DNA from: Sphaerotilus mobilis | Lineage (GTDB): Bacteria; Pseudomonadota; Gammaproteobacteria; Burkholderiales; Burkholderiaceae_C | Reading direction: 5' to 3' | Assembly (NCBI RefSeq): GCF_004216565.1 | Contig: NZ_SGWV01000009.1 | Location: forward strand, 372,001-436,000 | Length of the DNA: 64,000 nucleotides | Shown: positions 55,197-64,000 of the stretch, in pieces | Position numbering within the stretch: position 1 is the stretch's first letter | Layout of the letters: every line of letters begins with the position of its first letter | Notes under the pieces: generated by a model | The model's input: the letters and a program-made list of their open reading frames with translations, nothing else | Told to the model about the DNA's origin: nothing | The model's database searches: none | Program-made: the position numbers and the translations under genes

Positions 55197-56327
55197 ATGC
55201 TGCTGAGCGAAGACCACCGCGCCGTGCAGGACGCCGTGCGCGCCTACGTGCAGGACCAGATCGCGCCACATGCCGCGCAATGGGACCGCGACCACACCTT
55301 CCCCGCCGAGGCCTTGGCAGGCCTGGCAGCGCTGGGCTGCTACGGCGTCGCGGTGCCCACCGACTGGGACGGCGCCGGGCTGGACTACCTCGCGCTGGCG
55401 GTGATCCTCGAAGAGATTGCGGCCGGCGATGGCGGCACCTCCACCGTCATCAGCGTCAACAACTGCCCGGTCTGCTCGATCCTGATGGCCTTCGGCAATG
55501 AGGCCCAGAAGACGCAGTTCCTCAAGCCGCTGGCGCGCGGCGAGATGCTCGGCGCCTTCTGCCTGACCGAGCCGCACGTCGGCTCCGAGGCCGGTGGCCT
55601 GAAGACCACCGCCACGCGCGAGGGCGACGGCTATGTGCTCAACGGCGTCAAGCAGTTCATCACCAGCGGGAAACACGGCGACGTCGCGATCGTCATGGCC
55701 GTGACCGACAAGGCCGCCGGCAAGAAGGGCATCAGCGCCTTCCTCGTGCCCACGACCACGCCCGGCTACACGGTGGCGCGGCTCGAAGACAAGATGGGCC
55801 AGCACAGCAGCGACACCGCCCAGATCCTGTTCGAGAACTGCCACGTGCCGGCCGCCTATCGCATCGGCGACGAGGGCATGGGCCTGAAGATCGCGCTGTC
55901 GGGCCTGGAAGGCGGCCGCATCGGCATCGCCAGCCAGAGCGTGGGCATGGCCCGCGCCGCCTTCGAGGCCGCGCTGGCCTACAGCAAGGACCGCGTCGCC
56001 TTCGGCACAGCGATCTTCAACCACCAGGCCGTGCAGTTCCGCCTGGCCGACATGGCCACGCAGATCGAGGCCGCACGCCAGCTGATCTGGCACGCCGCCA
56101 GCCTGAAGGACGCCGGCCTGCCCTGCCTCAAGGAAGCGGCCATGGCCAAGCTGTTCGCCAGCGAAATGGCTGAACGGGTCTGCTCGGCCGCGATACAGAC
56201 CTTCGGCGGCTACGGCTACGTCAGCGACTTCCCGGTCGAGCGCATCTACCGCGACGTGCGGGTCTGCCAGATCTACGAAGGCACCAGCGACGTGCAGCGC
56301 ATCCTGATCGGTCGAGCGCTGGCCTGA
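55197..56327 (+). CDS. acyl-CoA dehydrogenase
   Basis: This 376-aa flavoenzyme oxidises acyl-CoA to enoyl-CoA, passing electrons to electron-transfer flavoprotein. It has [53 protein letters not shown] and the C-terminal [20 protein letters not shown], followed by the catalytic base Glu361 in IYEGTSDVQ. The length is normal. It may act on short or branched chains and could belong to the set of genes under the LiuR-type regulator, though no copy of its operator lies just upstream. Confidence 0.93.
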   Translation: MLLSEDHRAVQDAVRAYVQDQIAPHAAQWDRDHTFPAEALAGLAALGCYGVAVPTDWDGAGLDYLALAVILEEIAAGDGGTSTVISVNNCPVCSILMAFGNEAQKTQFLKPLARGEMLGAFCLTEPHVGSEAGGLKTTATREGDGYVLNGVKQFITSGKHGDVAIVMAVTDKAAGKKGISAFLVPTTTPGYTVARLEDKMGQHSSDTAQILFENCHVPAAYRIGDEGMGLKIALSGLEGGRIGIASQSVGMARAAFEAALAYSKDRVAFGTAIFNHQAVQFRLADMATQIEAARQLIWHAASLKDAGLPCLKEAAMAKLFASEMAERVCSAAIQTFGGYGYVSDFPVERIYRDVRVCQIYEGTSDVQRILIGRALA

Positions 56328-56426
56328 CGGCGCAGCCGACACGGGCCGCCCATTCAGAACCACCGCTCCTCGCACCGGTTCATCTCACCCGCCCGCAACG
56401 CCCGCCCGCGACATCCTGCATGCCAC

Positions 56427-56461
56427 CCGGGCGGTCGGACACGGCGTATCCGACCGCCCGG
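56427..56461. repeat. dispersed inverted repeat, copy 2
   Basis: The 13-bp arms CCGGGCGGTCGGA (56427-56439) and TCCGACCGCCCGG (56449-56461) are perfect, with a 9-base loop. The core GTCGGACACGG with TCCGAC matches the element at 24452-24471. Both lie between converging genes. This copy ends one base before the stop codon of the receiver gene. The rest of 56328-56462 holds no gene. Confidence 0.7.
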
Positions 56462-56462
56462 C

Positions 56463-56834
56463 TCACGTCGGCAACAACAACGCCTCCACCACCTCCACCA
56501 ATTCCATCGGCACGAAGGGCTTGGTGAGGTAGGCGGTGGCGCCGGCTTGTTCGCCGGTGGCACGTTCGCGGGCGCTGGACAGCGAGGTCAGCAGCAGCAC
56601 GGGGATGTGGGCCCAGCGGGGTTGCGACTTCAGGGTGCGGCACAGCGCGTAGCCGTCGATGTCGCCGGGCAGCATGACGTCGAGCACGATCAGCTCGGGC
56701 AGGCCTTCGCGCAGGGTCAGCAGGCCACGGCGGGCGTCCGGGGCCTCGGTGATCACGTGGCCTTCGGGTTCGAGGCTCCAGCGAATCAGGCGGCGGATCG
56801 CCGCGACGTCTTCGATGACGAGGATGCGGGCCAT
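56463..56834 (-). CDS. single-domain response regulator (CheY-like), distal gene
   Basis: This 123-aa receiver domain has no output domain. The phospho-acceptor is D52 in IVLDVMLPG, the acidic pocket is IEDV near the N-terminus, and Thr in LLLTSL and Lys in LTKPF complete the site. It is the last gene of a four-gene minus-strand operon, 4 bases after the histidine kinase. It probably receives the phosphate from that kinase and acts by protein contact. Confidence 0.92.
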   Translation of the reverse strand: MARILVIEDVAAIRRLIRWSLEPEGHVITEAPDARRGLLTLREGLPELIVLDVMLPGDIDGYALCRTLKSQPRWAHIPVLLLTSLSSARERATGEQAGATAYLTKPFVPMELVEVVEALLLPT

Positions 56835-56838
56835 CGGA

Positions 56839-58818
56839 TCACGCGCCCAGGCTCAGGAAATCGCTGGTTGGCTGACCGGGTGGGCGCGGGGCCGAGGCAC
56901 GCGGCAACCACAGCGTCACCGACGTGCCGGCGCCTTGATGGCTCGACAGCGCCAGCGTGCCGCCGAGCAGCTCGATGATCTCCTTGACGATGCTCATGCC
57001 CAGTCCGGTGCCGGCGATGCTGCCGGAGGCATCGGCGCGGTAGAAGCGTTCACTGACGCGCGCGAGCTGGTCGGCGGTCATGCCGATGCCCGCGTCGCGC
57101 ACCTCGATGCCGATGCGCCCGGCCTGGCCGTCGAGCCCGGCCTCGCGCAGCAGCCGGACCCGCACGGCACCGCCCTCGGGCGAGTACTTGTAGGCGTTGG
57201 ACAGCACGTTGACGAGCGCCTGGGTGAGCTTGTTGCGATCGACCCGGACCCAGACCGGCAGCGGCAGCAGGTCCACGCCCGGCGTGTCGCGTTCCTGCGG
57301 CGGCTTGAAGTCGTGCAGCACCTCGGGCAGCAGCAGGTTGAGGTCCAGGGTCTCGAGCACGAAGTCCTGGCCGCGCCGGGCCTCGATGCGGGCGAGGTCG
57401 AGCAGCTCGTTGATGATGGCGATCATCCGGGCGCTCTGGCGGTGGATGGTCTCCAGCACGTCGGCCTGCTTCTCGGGTGTCATCTTGCGGCGCAACAGCA
57501 GCTCGACGAAGCCGAAGATGCTGGCCATTGGCGTGCGCAGCTCGTGCGCGGCGGTCGACAGGAACTCGCTCTTCATCTGGTCGACCAGGCTCTCGTGCGT
57601 GACATCGCGCAGCGACAGCACCTGCGAGATCACCTGGCCGTCGCCCATGCGCAGGGCGACCTCCAGCGTGCGGCGGGCCGGGCGACGGGTCTCGATGCGA
57701 TCCCGGGTCGGCAAGGCGACGCCGTCGGCAGCGGCCTCGGTCTGGCCGCTCAGGCGCATCGCCGAAAAGCCGCGCCAGCGCATCGGTGCGTCGACCAGGC
57801 TGTTGAGCAGCCGTTCGACCGCACGCTCGTCGGCGCCGAGCAGGTCGGTCTCGGGCTGGCCCGTCAGCAGCGTGAAGGCCGGGCTGACGTAGTTGACCTG
57901 GCCTTGCGCATTGAAGGAGACGAAGCCGTCGGCACTGAGCGCGAAGATGGCGTCGAGTTGCTCGCCGCGCTCGCGCAGCCGGCGCACCAGCTCGGAAATC
58001 ATCAGCGAGATGGCGGCCAGATCGTCGGTTGCGGACGCCGCTGCCGCGGGCATGCCCGGCGTCAGGTCCTCCAGCACGCGGCGCAGAGCCTCCAGCGAAA
58101 CGGCGGCTTGCTCACGCTGACCACGCACGCTGGCGGCGGCGCGGCCGAGCACCTCGAAGGTCTCGCGGAATTCCAGCGGTGCGTCTTCGGCACTCGGGAT
58201 CGGCAGTGGCGCGCCGTCATGGCGCATGGCCTCGTCGAAGTCATGCACCCGGCTGAGCTTGCCCAACCAGCGCACCAGCGGCCAGCGGATCAGCAACATG
58301 CCGCCGACGACACCCAGCAGGCCCAGCGCCAGCGCGATGCGGGTCTGCTGCCACAGGCCCCCGGCGATGCGCTCGGCGGCAAAGCCCAGGCGCAGCACGC
58401 CGTAGTCGCGCCCGCCGACCCGGATCGGCATGTTGGTGTCGTAGAGACGGGCCTGAACGGTCGCCAGCAGCCAGGCCGGTGGCGGCACCGCCGGCGCGTC
58501 CGTGCGGGTTGCCTTGACGACGCCACCGACCAGGTCGATGAAGATGGCCTGGGCGAACGACGGGTGGTGCACCGCGCTTTCGAGCGTCCGGTGGATGGTG
58601 TCGTAGTCGCCGATCACGGCGCTGTCGGTGACGGCCGGCTGGATGACCGCGCTGAGCGCGTCCGCGCGCAGCTGGGCCTCTTCCAGCTCGACGCTGAGCT
58701 GGTAGCGGTAGAACAGCAGCAGCCCGATGGCGACGAAGCCCAGCAAGGTGACCGAATAGAGCGCGAAGACGCGCCCGACCAGGGAACGGGGCAGCAGGTG
58801 GATCGGCGGGCGCGTCAC
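56839..58818 (-). CDS. membrane-bound sensor histidine kinase with PAS domain
   Basis: This 659-aa sensor kinase has a first membrane helix (about residues 17-37), a periplasmic domain of about 120 residues and a second helix (about 160-182). A coiled-coil linker follows, then a PAS-like domain (about 292-400, DAIFALSADGFVSFNAQGQV). The HisKA box AAHELRTPMASIFG has H425. The HATPase domain has N in VNVLSNAYKYSP, then DAGIGM and GTGLGMSIVKEI. There is no receiver domain. It starts 20 bases after the PhnD-like binding protein gene and ends 4 bases before a receiver gene. The binding protein may present a ligand to the periplasmic domain. Confidence 0.92.
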   Translation of the reverse strand: MTRPPIHLLPRSLVGRVFALYSVTLLGFVAIGLLLFYRYQLSVELEEAQLRADALSAVIQPAVTDSAVIGDYDTIHRTLESAVHHPSFAQAIFIDLVGGVVKATRTDAPAVPPPAWLLATVQARLYDTNMPIRVGGRDYGVLRLGFAAERIAGGLWQQTRIALALGLLGVVGGMLLIRWPLVRWLGKLSRVHDFDEAMRHDGAPLPIPSAEDAPLEFRETFEVLGRAAASVRGQREQAAVSLEALRRVLEDLTPGMPAAAASATDDLAAISLMISELVRRLRERGEQLDAIFALSADGFVSFNAQGQVNYVSPAFTLLTGQPETDLLGADERAVERLLNSLVDAPMRWRGFSAMRLSGQTEAAADGVALPTRDRIETRRPARRTLEVALRMGDGQVISQVLSLRDVTHESLVDQMKSEFLSTAAHELRTPMASIFGFVELLLRRKMTPEKQADVLETIHRQSARMIAIINELLDLARIEARRGQDFVLETLDLNLLLPEVLHDFKPPQERDTPGVDLLPLPVWVRVDRNKLTQALVNVLSNAYKYSPEGGAVRVRLLREAGLDGQAGRIGIEVRDAGIGMTADQLARVSERFYRADASGSIAGTGLGMSIVKEIIELLGGTLALSSHQGAGTSVTLWLPRASAPRPPGQPTSDFLSLGA

Positions 58819-58838
58819 GACGGTGCGAGGCGCGAAGG

Positions 58839-59708
58839 TCAGCGCAGGCTGGGCGGTGCGTTGCGGTAGAAGTCGCGGTAGCCGGCGTATTCGCTGCCGT
58901 CCGAAGCGATGAAGTAGGCCTCCTCGCCCAGACCGACCTCAGCCGAGGCCTGGGTCAGCACGGCCCGGCCTTTGGGGTCGGCATGCATGCCGATGAAGGC
59001 GGCAGCCACCGCCTTCAGGACCTTGTCGGGCACCTTGGACGAGTGCATCAGCGCCAGATCGTGCAGCGGCTGCGACTGCCACAGGACGCGGAACTTGCGG
59101 CCCTCGCGCCGGGTGTAGCCCTCGGCCAGCTGCGAGTTGGCGCCGACGGCGGCGGCCTTGCCGCTGAAAAGCTGGCCAAAGGCGCCGTCCATGTTGCCGC
59201 CGAAGACGGTCTTGAACTCGACCTTGCGCGACATGAGCTGGGCGGCCGCGAACTTGTAGGCCACCAGCGCCTCGGGGCCGGGGAAGACCACCTCCTTGCC
59301 GGCGAGCTGGCTCAGGTCGGTGATCGGCGAGTCGGCCGGCACGAGGATCTGGCTGTGCACAGGCGGCGTCAGGCGGCGGCCGAAGACCTTCCAGCCCAGG
59401 CCTTCACGCTCGGGGCTGAACAGGTGGTTGCTGAAGATGAACTCGACCTCCTGCGCCAGCACATAGGCGGTCGTGTCCGCCGAGGTGCGCCCGATCTTGA
59501 GCTGCAGCTTCACGCCACTCTTCTGCGACACGTAGGTCATGATCGGATTCCAGTAGGCGGCGGTGACCGCGATGCCGTACTGGTTGACCGGCGAGAAGCG
59601 GTAGACATCGCCCTCTTGCGCCAGCGTCCGGGCCGGTGCACCGCCCAGCAGCGCCGCAGCCAGTAAGAGGCCGGCGCAGCGGCGCCAGGCAGACAGAAGG
59701 TTGCTCAT
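58839..59708 (-). CDS. PhnD-like periplasmic substrate-binding protein linked to a kinase
   Basis: This 289-aa exported protein has a signal peptide (LLSAWRRCAGLLLAAALLGG, cleavage near residue 32). The mature part follows the PhnD family of phosphate/phosphite/phosphonate binding proteins: YRFSPVNQYGIAVTAAYWNP, VQLK-like strands, AQEVEFIFSNHLFSP, VFPGPEALVAYKFAAAQLMS and AAVGANSQLAEGY. No transporter permease or ATPase gene is near. It lies between a receiver and a kinase gene, so a role as a sensory co-receptor rather than in uptake is likely. The ligand is unknown. The start was set at MSNLLSAWRR to give a clean signal peptide. Confidence 0.82.
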   Translation of the reverse strand: MSNLLSAWRRCAGLLLAAALLGGAPARTLAQEGDVYRFSPVNQYGIAVTAAYWNPIMTYVSQKSGVKLQLKIGRTSADTTAYVLAQEVEFIFSNHLFSPEREGLGWKVFGRRLTPPVHSQILVPADSPITDLSQLAGKEVVFPGPEALVAYKFAAAQLMSRKVEFKTVFGGNMDGAFGQLFSGKAAAVGANSQLAEGYTRREGRKFRVLWQSQPLHDLALMHSSKVPDKVLKAVAAAFIGMHADPKGRAVLTQASAEVGLGEEAYFIASDGSEYAGYRDFYRNAPPSLR

Positions 59709-59754
59709 GGGGGCTCCGGTGGGTGCCGTGGGCGCAGCGGGTGCAGGCCCCGGT

Positions 59755-60138
59755 TCAACCCTGCTTGGATTGTGCAATCGCCGCCATGGCCGACACCACA
59801 TCCAGCAGGCGCATCGGGCTGTAGGGCTTGAGCAGGTAGTCGTCGGCGCCAGCGTCCATGCCGATCTGCATGTCGTTGCGGTGGCCGCGGGCGCTGACCA
59901 GCACCACCTTGGCGCGCGCGGTGCGCGGGTCGGCCTTCAGGCGCCGGCACAGGTCGAGGCCGTCCATGGTGCCGGGCATCATGATGTCGAGCAGCACCAG
60001 GTCGGGCTGGTGCACCAGCGCCGCATCCCAGCCCGCCTGGGCGTCGGGCGCTTCGTGCAGTTCGTGGTCATCCAGCCCCAGCGTCATCTGCATGAGCTTG
60101 CGGAGGTCGGCTTGATCTTCAACGATCAGGATCTTCAT
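59755..60138 (-). CDS. single-domain response regulator (CheY-like), first gene of the operon
   Basis: This 127-aa receiver has the phospho-acceptor D51 in VLLDIMMPG, the acidic pair in IVEDQADLR, Ser in LVSARG and Lys in LLKPYSP. It has no output domain. It is the promoter-proximal gene, 46 bases before the PhnD-like gene. Upstream (60139-60291), CATCCA (60192-60197) and TGGATG (60199-60204) form a small palindrome that may be a regulatory site. Confidence 0.92.
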   Translation of the reverse strand: MKILIVEDQADLRKLMQMTLGLDDHELHEAPDAQAGWDAALVHQPDLVLLDIMMPGTMDGLDLCRRLKADPRTARAKVVLVSARGHRNDMQIGMDAGADDYLLKPYSPMRLLDVVSAMAAIAQSKQG

Positions 60139-60263
60139 CGGACATCACCCGACCCGCCCGCGCGCCGACACGGCGCGCAACGACGGGAGACCATCCATTG
60201 GATGCCAAACGGCCGGCGCTGAAGTTGAGAAAACGCAGGTACTCACCCCTCAGTCACGGCGTT

Positions 60264-60281
60264 GGCGCCCGCCGGGGCGCC
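60264..60281 (-). terminator. hairpin after glpK
   Basis: GGCGCCC (60264-60270) and GGGCGCC (60275-60281) form a 7-bp stem with a 4-base loop, 10 bases after the glpK stop. There is no T tract. It is a possible terminator that keeps glpK transcription from running into the signalling operon. Confidence 0.4.
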
Positions 60282-60291
60282 TGGGGCGGCA

Positions 60292-61815
<1,524 letters not shown>

Positions 61816-61839
61816 GGCGGGCTCCGGGAGGTTCGTTCG

Positions 61840-61866
61840 GGTTCTGGGTTCGAGGTTCTGGGTTCG
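61840..61866. repeat. two tandem copies of a 14-bp unit between glpR and glpK
   Basis: GGTTCTGGGTTCG occurs at 61840-61852 and again at 61854-61866, giving a 14-bp period. It lies in the 69-bp space upstream of the glpK start. It may be a simple slippage repeat or a regulator site. Confidence 0.6.
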
Positions 61867-61884
61867 GCGTTCGTGTGCAGGCGC

Positions 61885-62652
61885 TCAGCCGGCGGCGACG
61901 ACCAGCGGCACGTCCACCTCGGCCAGCAGCTGGGCGTAGGGCTCGGGCGGCGCGGCGTCGGTGTAGACCCGGTCCAGGTCGGACAGCCGCCCCAGCTCGA
62001 CCATCGCCGGCCGGTTGAACTTGCTCGCGTCAACCGCCAGCCAGACCTCGCGCGACTGCGCCACGATGGCCTGCGAGACCTTGACCTCGCGGAAGTCGAA
62101 ATCACGCAGCGTGCCGTCGGCCTCGATGCCGGAGATGCCGATCACCGCGATGTCGACCTTGAACTGGCGGATGAAGTCCACCGTCGCCTCGCCGATCAGG
62201 CCGCGGTCGCGGGCGCGCAGCAGGCCGCCGGTGACGATGACCTCGCAGTCCGGGTTGTCGGCCAGGATGCCGGCGACGTTCAGGTTGTTGGTGATGACGC
62301 GCAGCCCGCGGTGCTGCAGCAGCTCATGGGCGACCGCCTCGACGGTCGTGCCGATGTTCATGAACAGCGAGCTGCCCGCCGGCACCGCCTGCGCGATCGC
62401 CCGGGCGATGCGCTGCTTGCCGTCGGCATGCAGGGCCTGGCGCTGGCGGTAGGCGATGTTCTCGGTGGTCGAGCCCGGCAGGCGCACCCCGCCGTGGAAG
62501 CGCGACAGCAGGCCGGCCTCGGCCAGCAGCTTCACGTCGCGCCGGACGGTCTGCAGCGTCACCCCGAAACGCTCGGCCAGCGCCTCGACGGTGGCCGAGC
62601 CACGCGCACGCACCTCGGCCAGCAGCTCGGCCTGACGGGGGTTCGGATTCAT
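61885..62652 (-). CDS. glpR: DeoR-family repressor GlpR
   Basis: This 255-aa DeoR-type repressor has an N-terminal helix-turn-helix (RQAELLAEVRARGSATVEAL, then AERFGVTLQTVRRDVKLLAE, residues about 6-46). The sugar-phosphate-sensing domain has FMNIGTTVEAVAHEL, NNLNVAGIL, VTGGLLRARDRGLIG and VDASKFNRPAMV. Glycerol 3-phosphate is the usual inducer. It lies upstream of glpK and diverges from glpD across a region with GlpR-like half-sites. Confidence 0.92.
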   Translation of the reverse strand: MNPNPRQAELLAEVRARGSATVEALAERFGVTLQTVRRDVKLLAEAGLLSRFHGGVRLPGSTTENIAYRQRQALHADGKQRIARAIAQAVPAGSSLFMNIGTTVEAVAHELLQHRGLRVITNNLNVAGILADNPDCEVIVTGGLLRARDRGLIGEATVDFIRQFKVDIAVIGISGIEADGTLRDFDFREVKVSQAIVAQSREVWLAVDASKFNRPAMVELGRLSDLDRVYTDAAPPEPYAQLLAEVDVPLVVAAG

Positions 62653-62744
62653 GGGTCGCGAGCCTAGCCCAAGCTGAAACGAAGCCAGTTGCGGGTAATT
62701 CCGGTGATGACATGCCCGGCTTTCGCCGCTACAAAGAAAAAAAG

Positions 62745-62772
62745 CGAAAACAAACGAACATCAATCGAACAT
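62745..62772. promoter_or_regulatory. GlpR-like operator array between glpR and glpD
   Basis: CGAACAT occurs at 62755-62761 and 62766-62772, an 11-bp period. CGAAAAC at 62745-62751 continues the array. CGAACAT is the half-site of the E. coli GlpR operator. The array is in an A/T-rich island (about 62730-62775) within the 190-bp glpR-glpD divergent space, so it could control both directions. Confidence 0.68.
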
Positions 62773-62842
62773 TCGAGCCTCAGCGATCAGTCCCCATCGC
62801 CCACCCATTCGCCGCCCCCCATCCACCGACCCGCCTCGCCGC

Positions 62843-64000
62843 ATGCCCGCCACCGCCTCCCCGACCGCCCTTCCCCACAGCCCCGACGACAGCGCCGGCT
62901 GCGACGTGCTCGTGGTCGGCGGCGGCATCAACGGCTGCGGCATCGCCCGTGACCTGGCCGGGCGCGGCTGGCGCGTCACGCTGGTCGAGGCCGACGACCT
63001 GGCCGCGCACACCTCGTCCTCGTCGACCAAGCTGATCCACGGCGGGCTGCGCTACCTCGAGTACTACGAGTTCAATCTGGTCCGCAAGGCGCTGCAAGAA
63101 CGCGAGGTGCTGCTGCGCAGCGCCCCGCACATCATGTGGCCGCTGCGCTTCGTGATGCCGCTGCAGCCCGATGGCAACCTGCTGCGGCCGGCCTGGCTGA
63201 TCCGGCTGGGCTTGTTCCTCTACGACCACCTGGCGCGCCGCGAGGTCCTGCCCGGCTCGACCGGCGTCGACCTGCGCCAGCACCTGGTCGGCCAGCCGCT
63301 GCAGCCGCAGTACCGGCGCGGCTTCATCTACGCCGACGGCTGGGTCGACGACGCCCGGCTGGTGGTGCTCAACGCGCTGGACGCCCAGGCGCGGGGCGCG
63401 CAGATCTACACCCGCACCCGCTGCATCGGCGCCGAACGCGATGCCAGCGGCTGGAACGTCAGCCTGCAAGGCCCTGACGGCACGCGCCGCACGCTGCGCG
63501 CCCGCGCCCTGGTCAACGCGGCCGGGCCGTGGGCCGAAGCCTTCCTGCGCGGCGTCGCCCGCCCGGCCGGTGGCGAGACCCTGGCCACGCGCCACCTGCG
63601 CCTGGTCAAGGGCAGCCACATCGTGGTGCGCAGCCGCTTCGAGCACGACCCGGCCAACCCGCACGCCTACATCTTCCAGAACCCCGACAAGCGCATCATC
63701 TTCGCCATCCCCTACGAGCGCGACTACACGCTGATCGGCACCACCGACGTCGAACTGCCCGGCACCGACCCGGCCGGCGCGCGCATCGATGCCGACGAGA
63801 TCGCCTACCTCTGCGCCCAGGCCAGCCACTACTTCCGCGAGCCGCTCACGCCGGCCGACGTGGTCTGGCAGTACAGCGGCGTGCGCCCGCTGCTGGACGA
63901 CGAGTCGGGCGACGCATCGGCCGTCACGCGCGACTACCTGCTGGAGTCCAACCAGGACGCCGCGCCGCTGCTGAGCGTCTGGGGCGGCAAGATCACCACC
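62843..64000 (+). CDS. glpD: glycerol-3-phosphate dehydrogenase (aerobic, FAD), cut by the window end
   Basis: The frame runs open from ATG at 62843 to the window end, giving 386 residues of an enzyme that normally has about 500-530. It oxidises glycerol 3-phosphate to dihydroxyacetone phosphate at the inner membrane and passes electrons to quinone. The FAD motif VLVVGGGINGCGIARDLAGR is at about residues 22-41. SSSTKLIHGGLRYLEYYEF, FIYADGWVDDARLVVLNA, HLRLVKGSHIVV, IFAIPYERDYTLIGTTD and YSGVRPLLDD are family blocks. It diverges from glpR and glpK, which supply its control and its substrate. The C-terminal part lies outside the window. Confidence 0.95.
   Translation, partial: MPATASPTALPHSPDDSAGCDVLVVGGGINGCGIARDLAGRGWRVTLVEADDLAAHTSSSSTKLIHGGLRYLEYYEFNLVRKALQEREVLLRSAPHIMWPLRFVMPLQPDGNLLRPAWLIRLGLFLYDHLARREVLPGSTGVDLRQHLVGQPLQPQYRRGFIYADGWVDDARLVVLNALDAQARGAQIYTRTRCIGAERDASGWNVSLQGPDGTRRTLRARALVNAAGPWAEAFLRGVARPAGGETLATRHLRLVKGSHIVVRSRFEHDPANPHAYIFQNPDKRIIFAIPYERDYTLIGTTDVELPGTDPAGARIDADEIAYLCAQASHYFREPLTPADVVWQYSGVRPLLDDESGDASAVTRDYLLESNQDAAPLLSVWGGKITT

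Noticed and set aside
61840-61866. Regulatory riboswitch before glpK
   Set aside because: Only two 14-bp direct repeats are present. No folding pattern of a known riboswitch class is visible.

Overview
The window is a gene-dense, very GC-rich stretch (about 70% G+C by eye, strong G/C third-position bias) of a betaproteobacterial chromosome. The gene content points to Burkholderiales, probably the Leptothrix/Sphaerotilus/Rubrivivax group: MnmG-RsmG-LysE-ParA order, a LiuR-carbonic anhydrase-AceK-thiolase block, DUF2917, DUF2061 and a double-length UvrA. The exact genus is inference. No rRNA, tRNA, CRISPR array or intact insertion sequence was seen.

Region by region. 1-6.6 kb: end of a maltose/maltodextrin uptake operon (malF end, malG), then a secreted stand-alone CBM41/PUD starch-binding protein and three paralogous exported GH13 amylases, closed by a clear intrinsic terminator. 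6.7-17.7 kb: an aldo/keto reductase, a higBA module, a DTW-domain protein, an alpha/beta hydrolase, an NTF2-FAD monooxygenase with its own sigma-54 promoter and AcoR-like activator, a ParE/Phd module, a CYTH protein with an extra C-terminal region, a LysR regulator and a 2-haloacid dehalogenase. 17.8-31.5 kb: malate synthase G, a decayed AAA/DUF4143 ATPase, a Bcr/CflA transporter, a DUF3455 lipoprotein, an OmpA-type lipoprotein, a 2-hydroxyacid dehydrogenase, an RlmL-type rRNA methyltransferase, a second higBA module, a MocR remnant, an RsuA-type pseudouridine synthase, a Roadblock protein and a DUF433/DUF5615 pair.

31.6-46.6 kb looks like origin-proximal territory. It has a 1989-aa tandem UvrA whose upstream region carries a cluster of DnaA-box-like TTGTCCACA sites, a cytochrome c/PQQ sugar dehydrogenase pair, four parS-like sites between 39.6 and 45.0 kb (two inside mnmG and rsmG), and parA. 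No parB follows parA.

46.6-56.3 kb: an MBL-fold hydrolase, a LiuR-type MerR regulator with a perfect operator, thioesterase, carbonic anhydrase, AceK, thiolase, a LysE exporter, HisC, an SDR and an acyl-CoA dehydrogenase. Glyoxylate-shunt control (AceK, GlcB) and acyl-CoA turnover therefore lie in one window. 56.4-60.1 kb: a tight four-gene signalling operon (receiver, PhnD-like periplasmic binding protein, hybrid-free histidine kinase, receiver). 60.2-64.0 kb: glycerol catabolism, with glpK and glpR on the minus strand diverging from glpD (cut by the window end) across an A/T-rich operator region.

The points most worth a second look are the parS cluster without an adjacent parB, the DnaA-box cluster in front of the giant uvrA, the RR-PhnD-HK-RR operon, the self-contained sigma-54 circuit, an 11-bp pentameric tandem repeat beside a Fur-like box, and a 30-bp perfect palindrome at the frameshift of the ATPase pseudogene.
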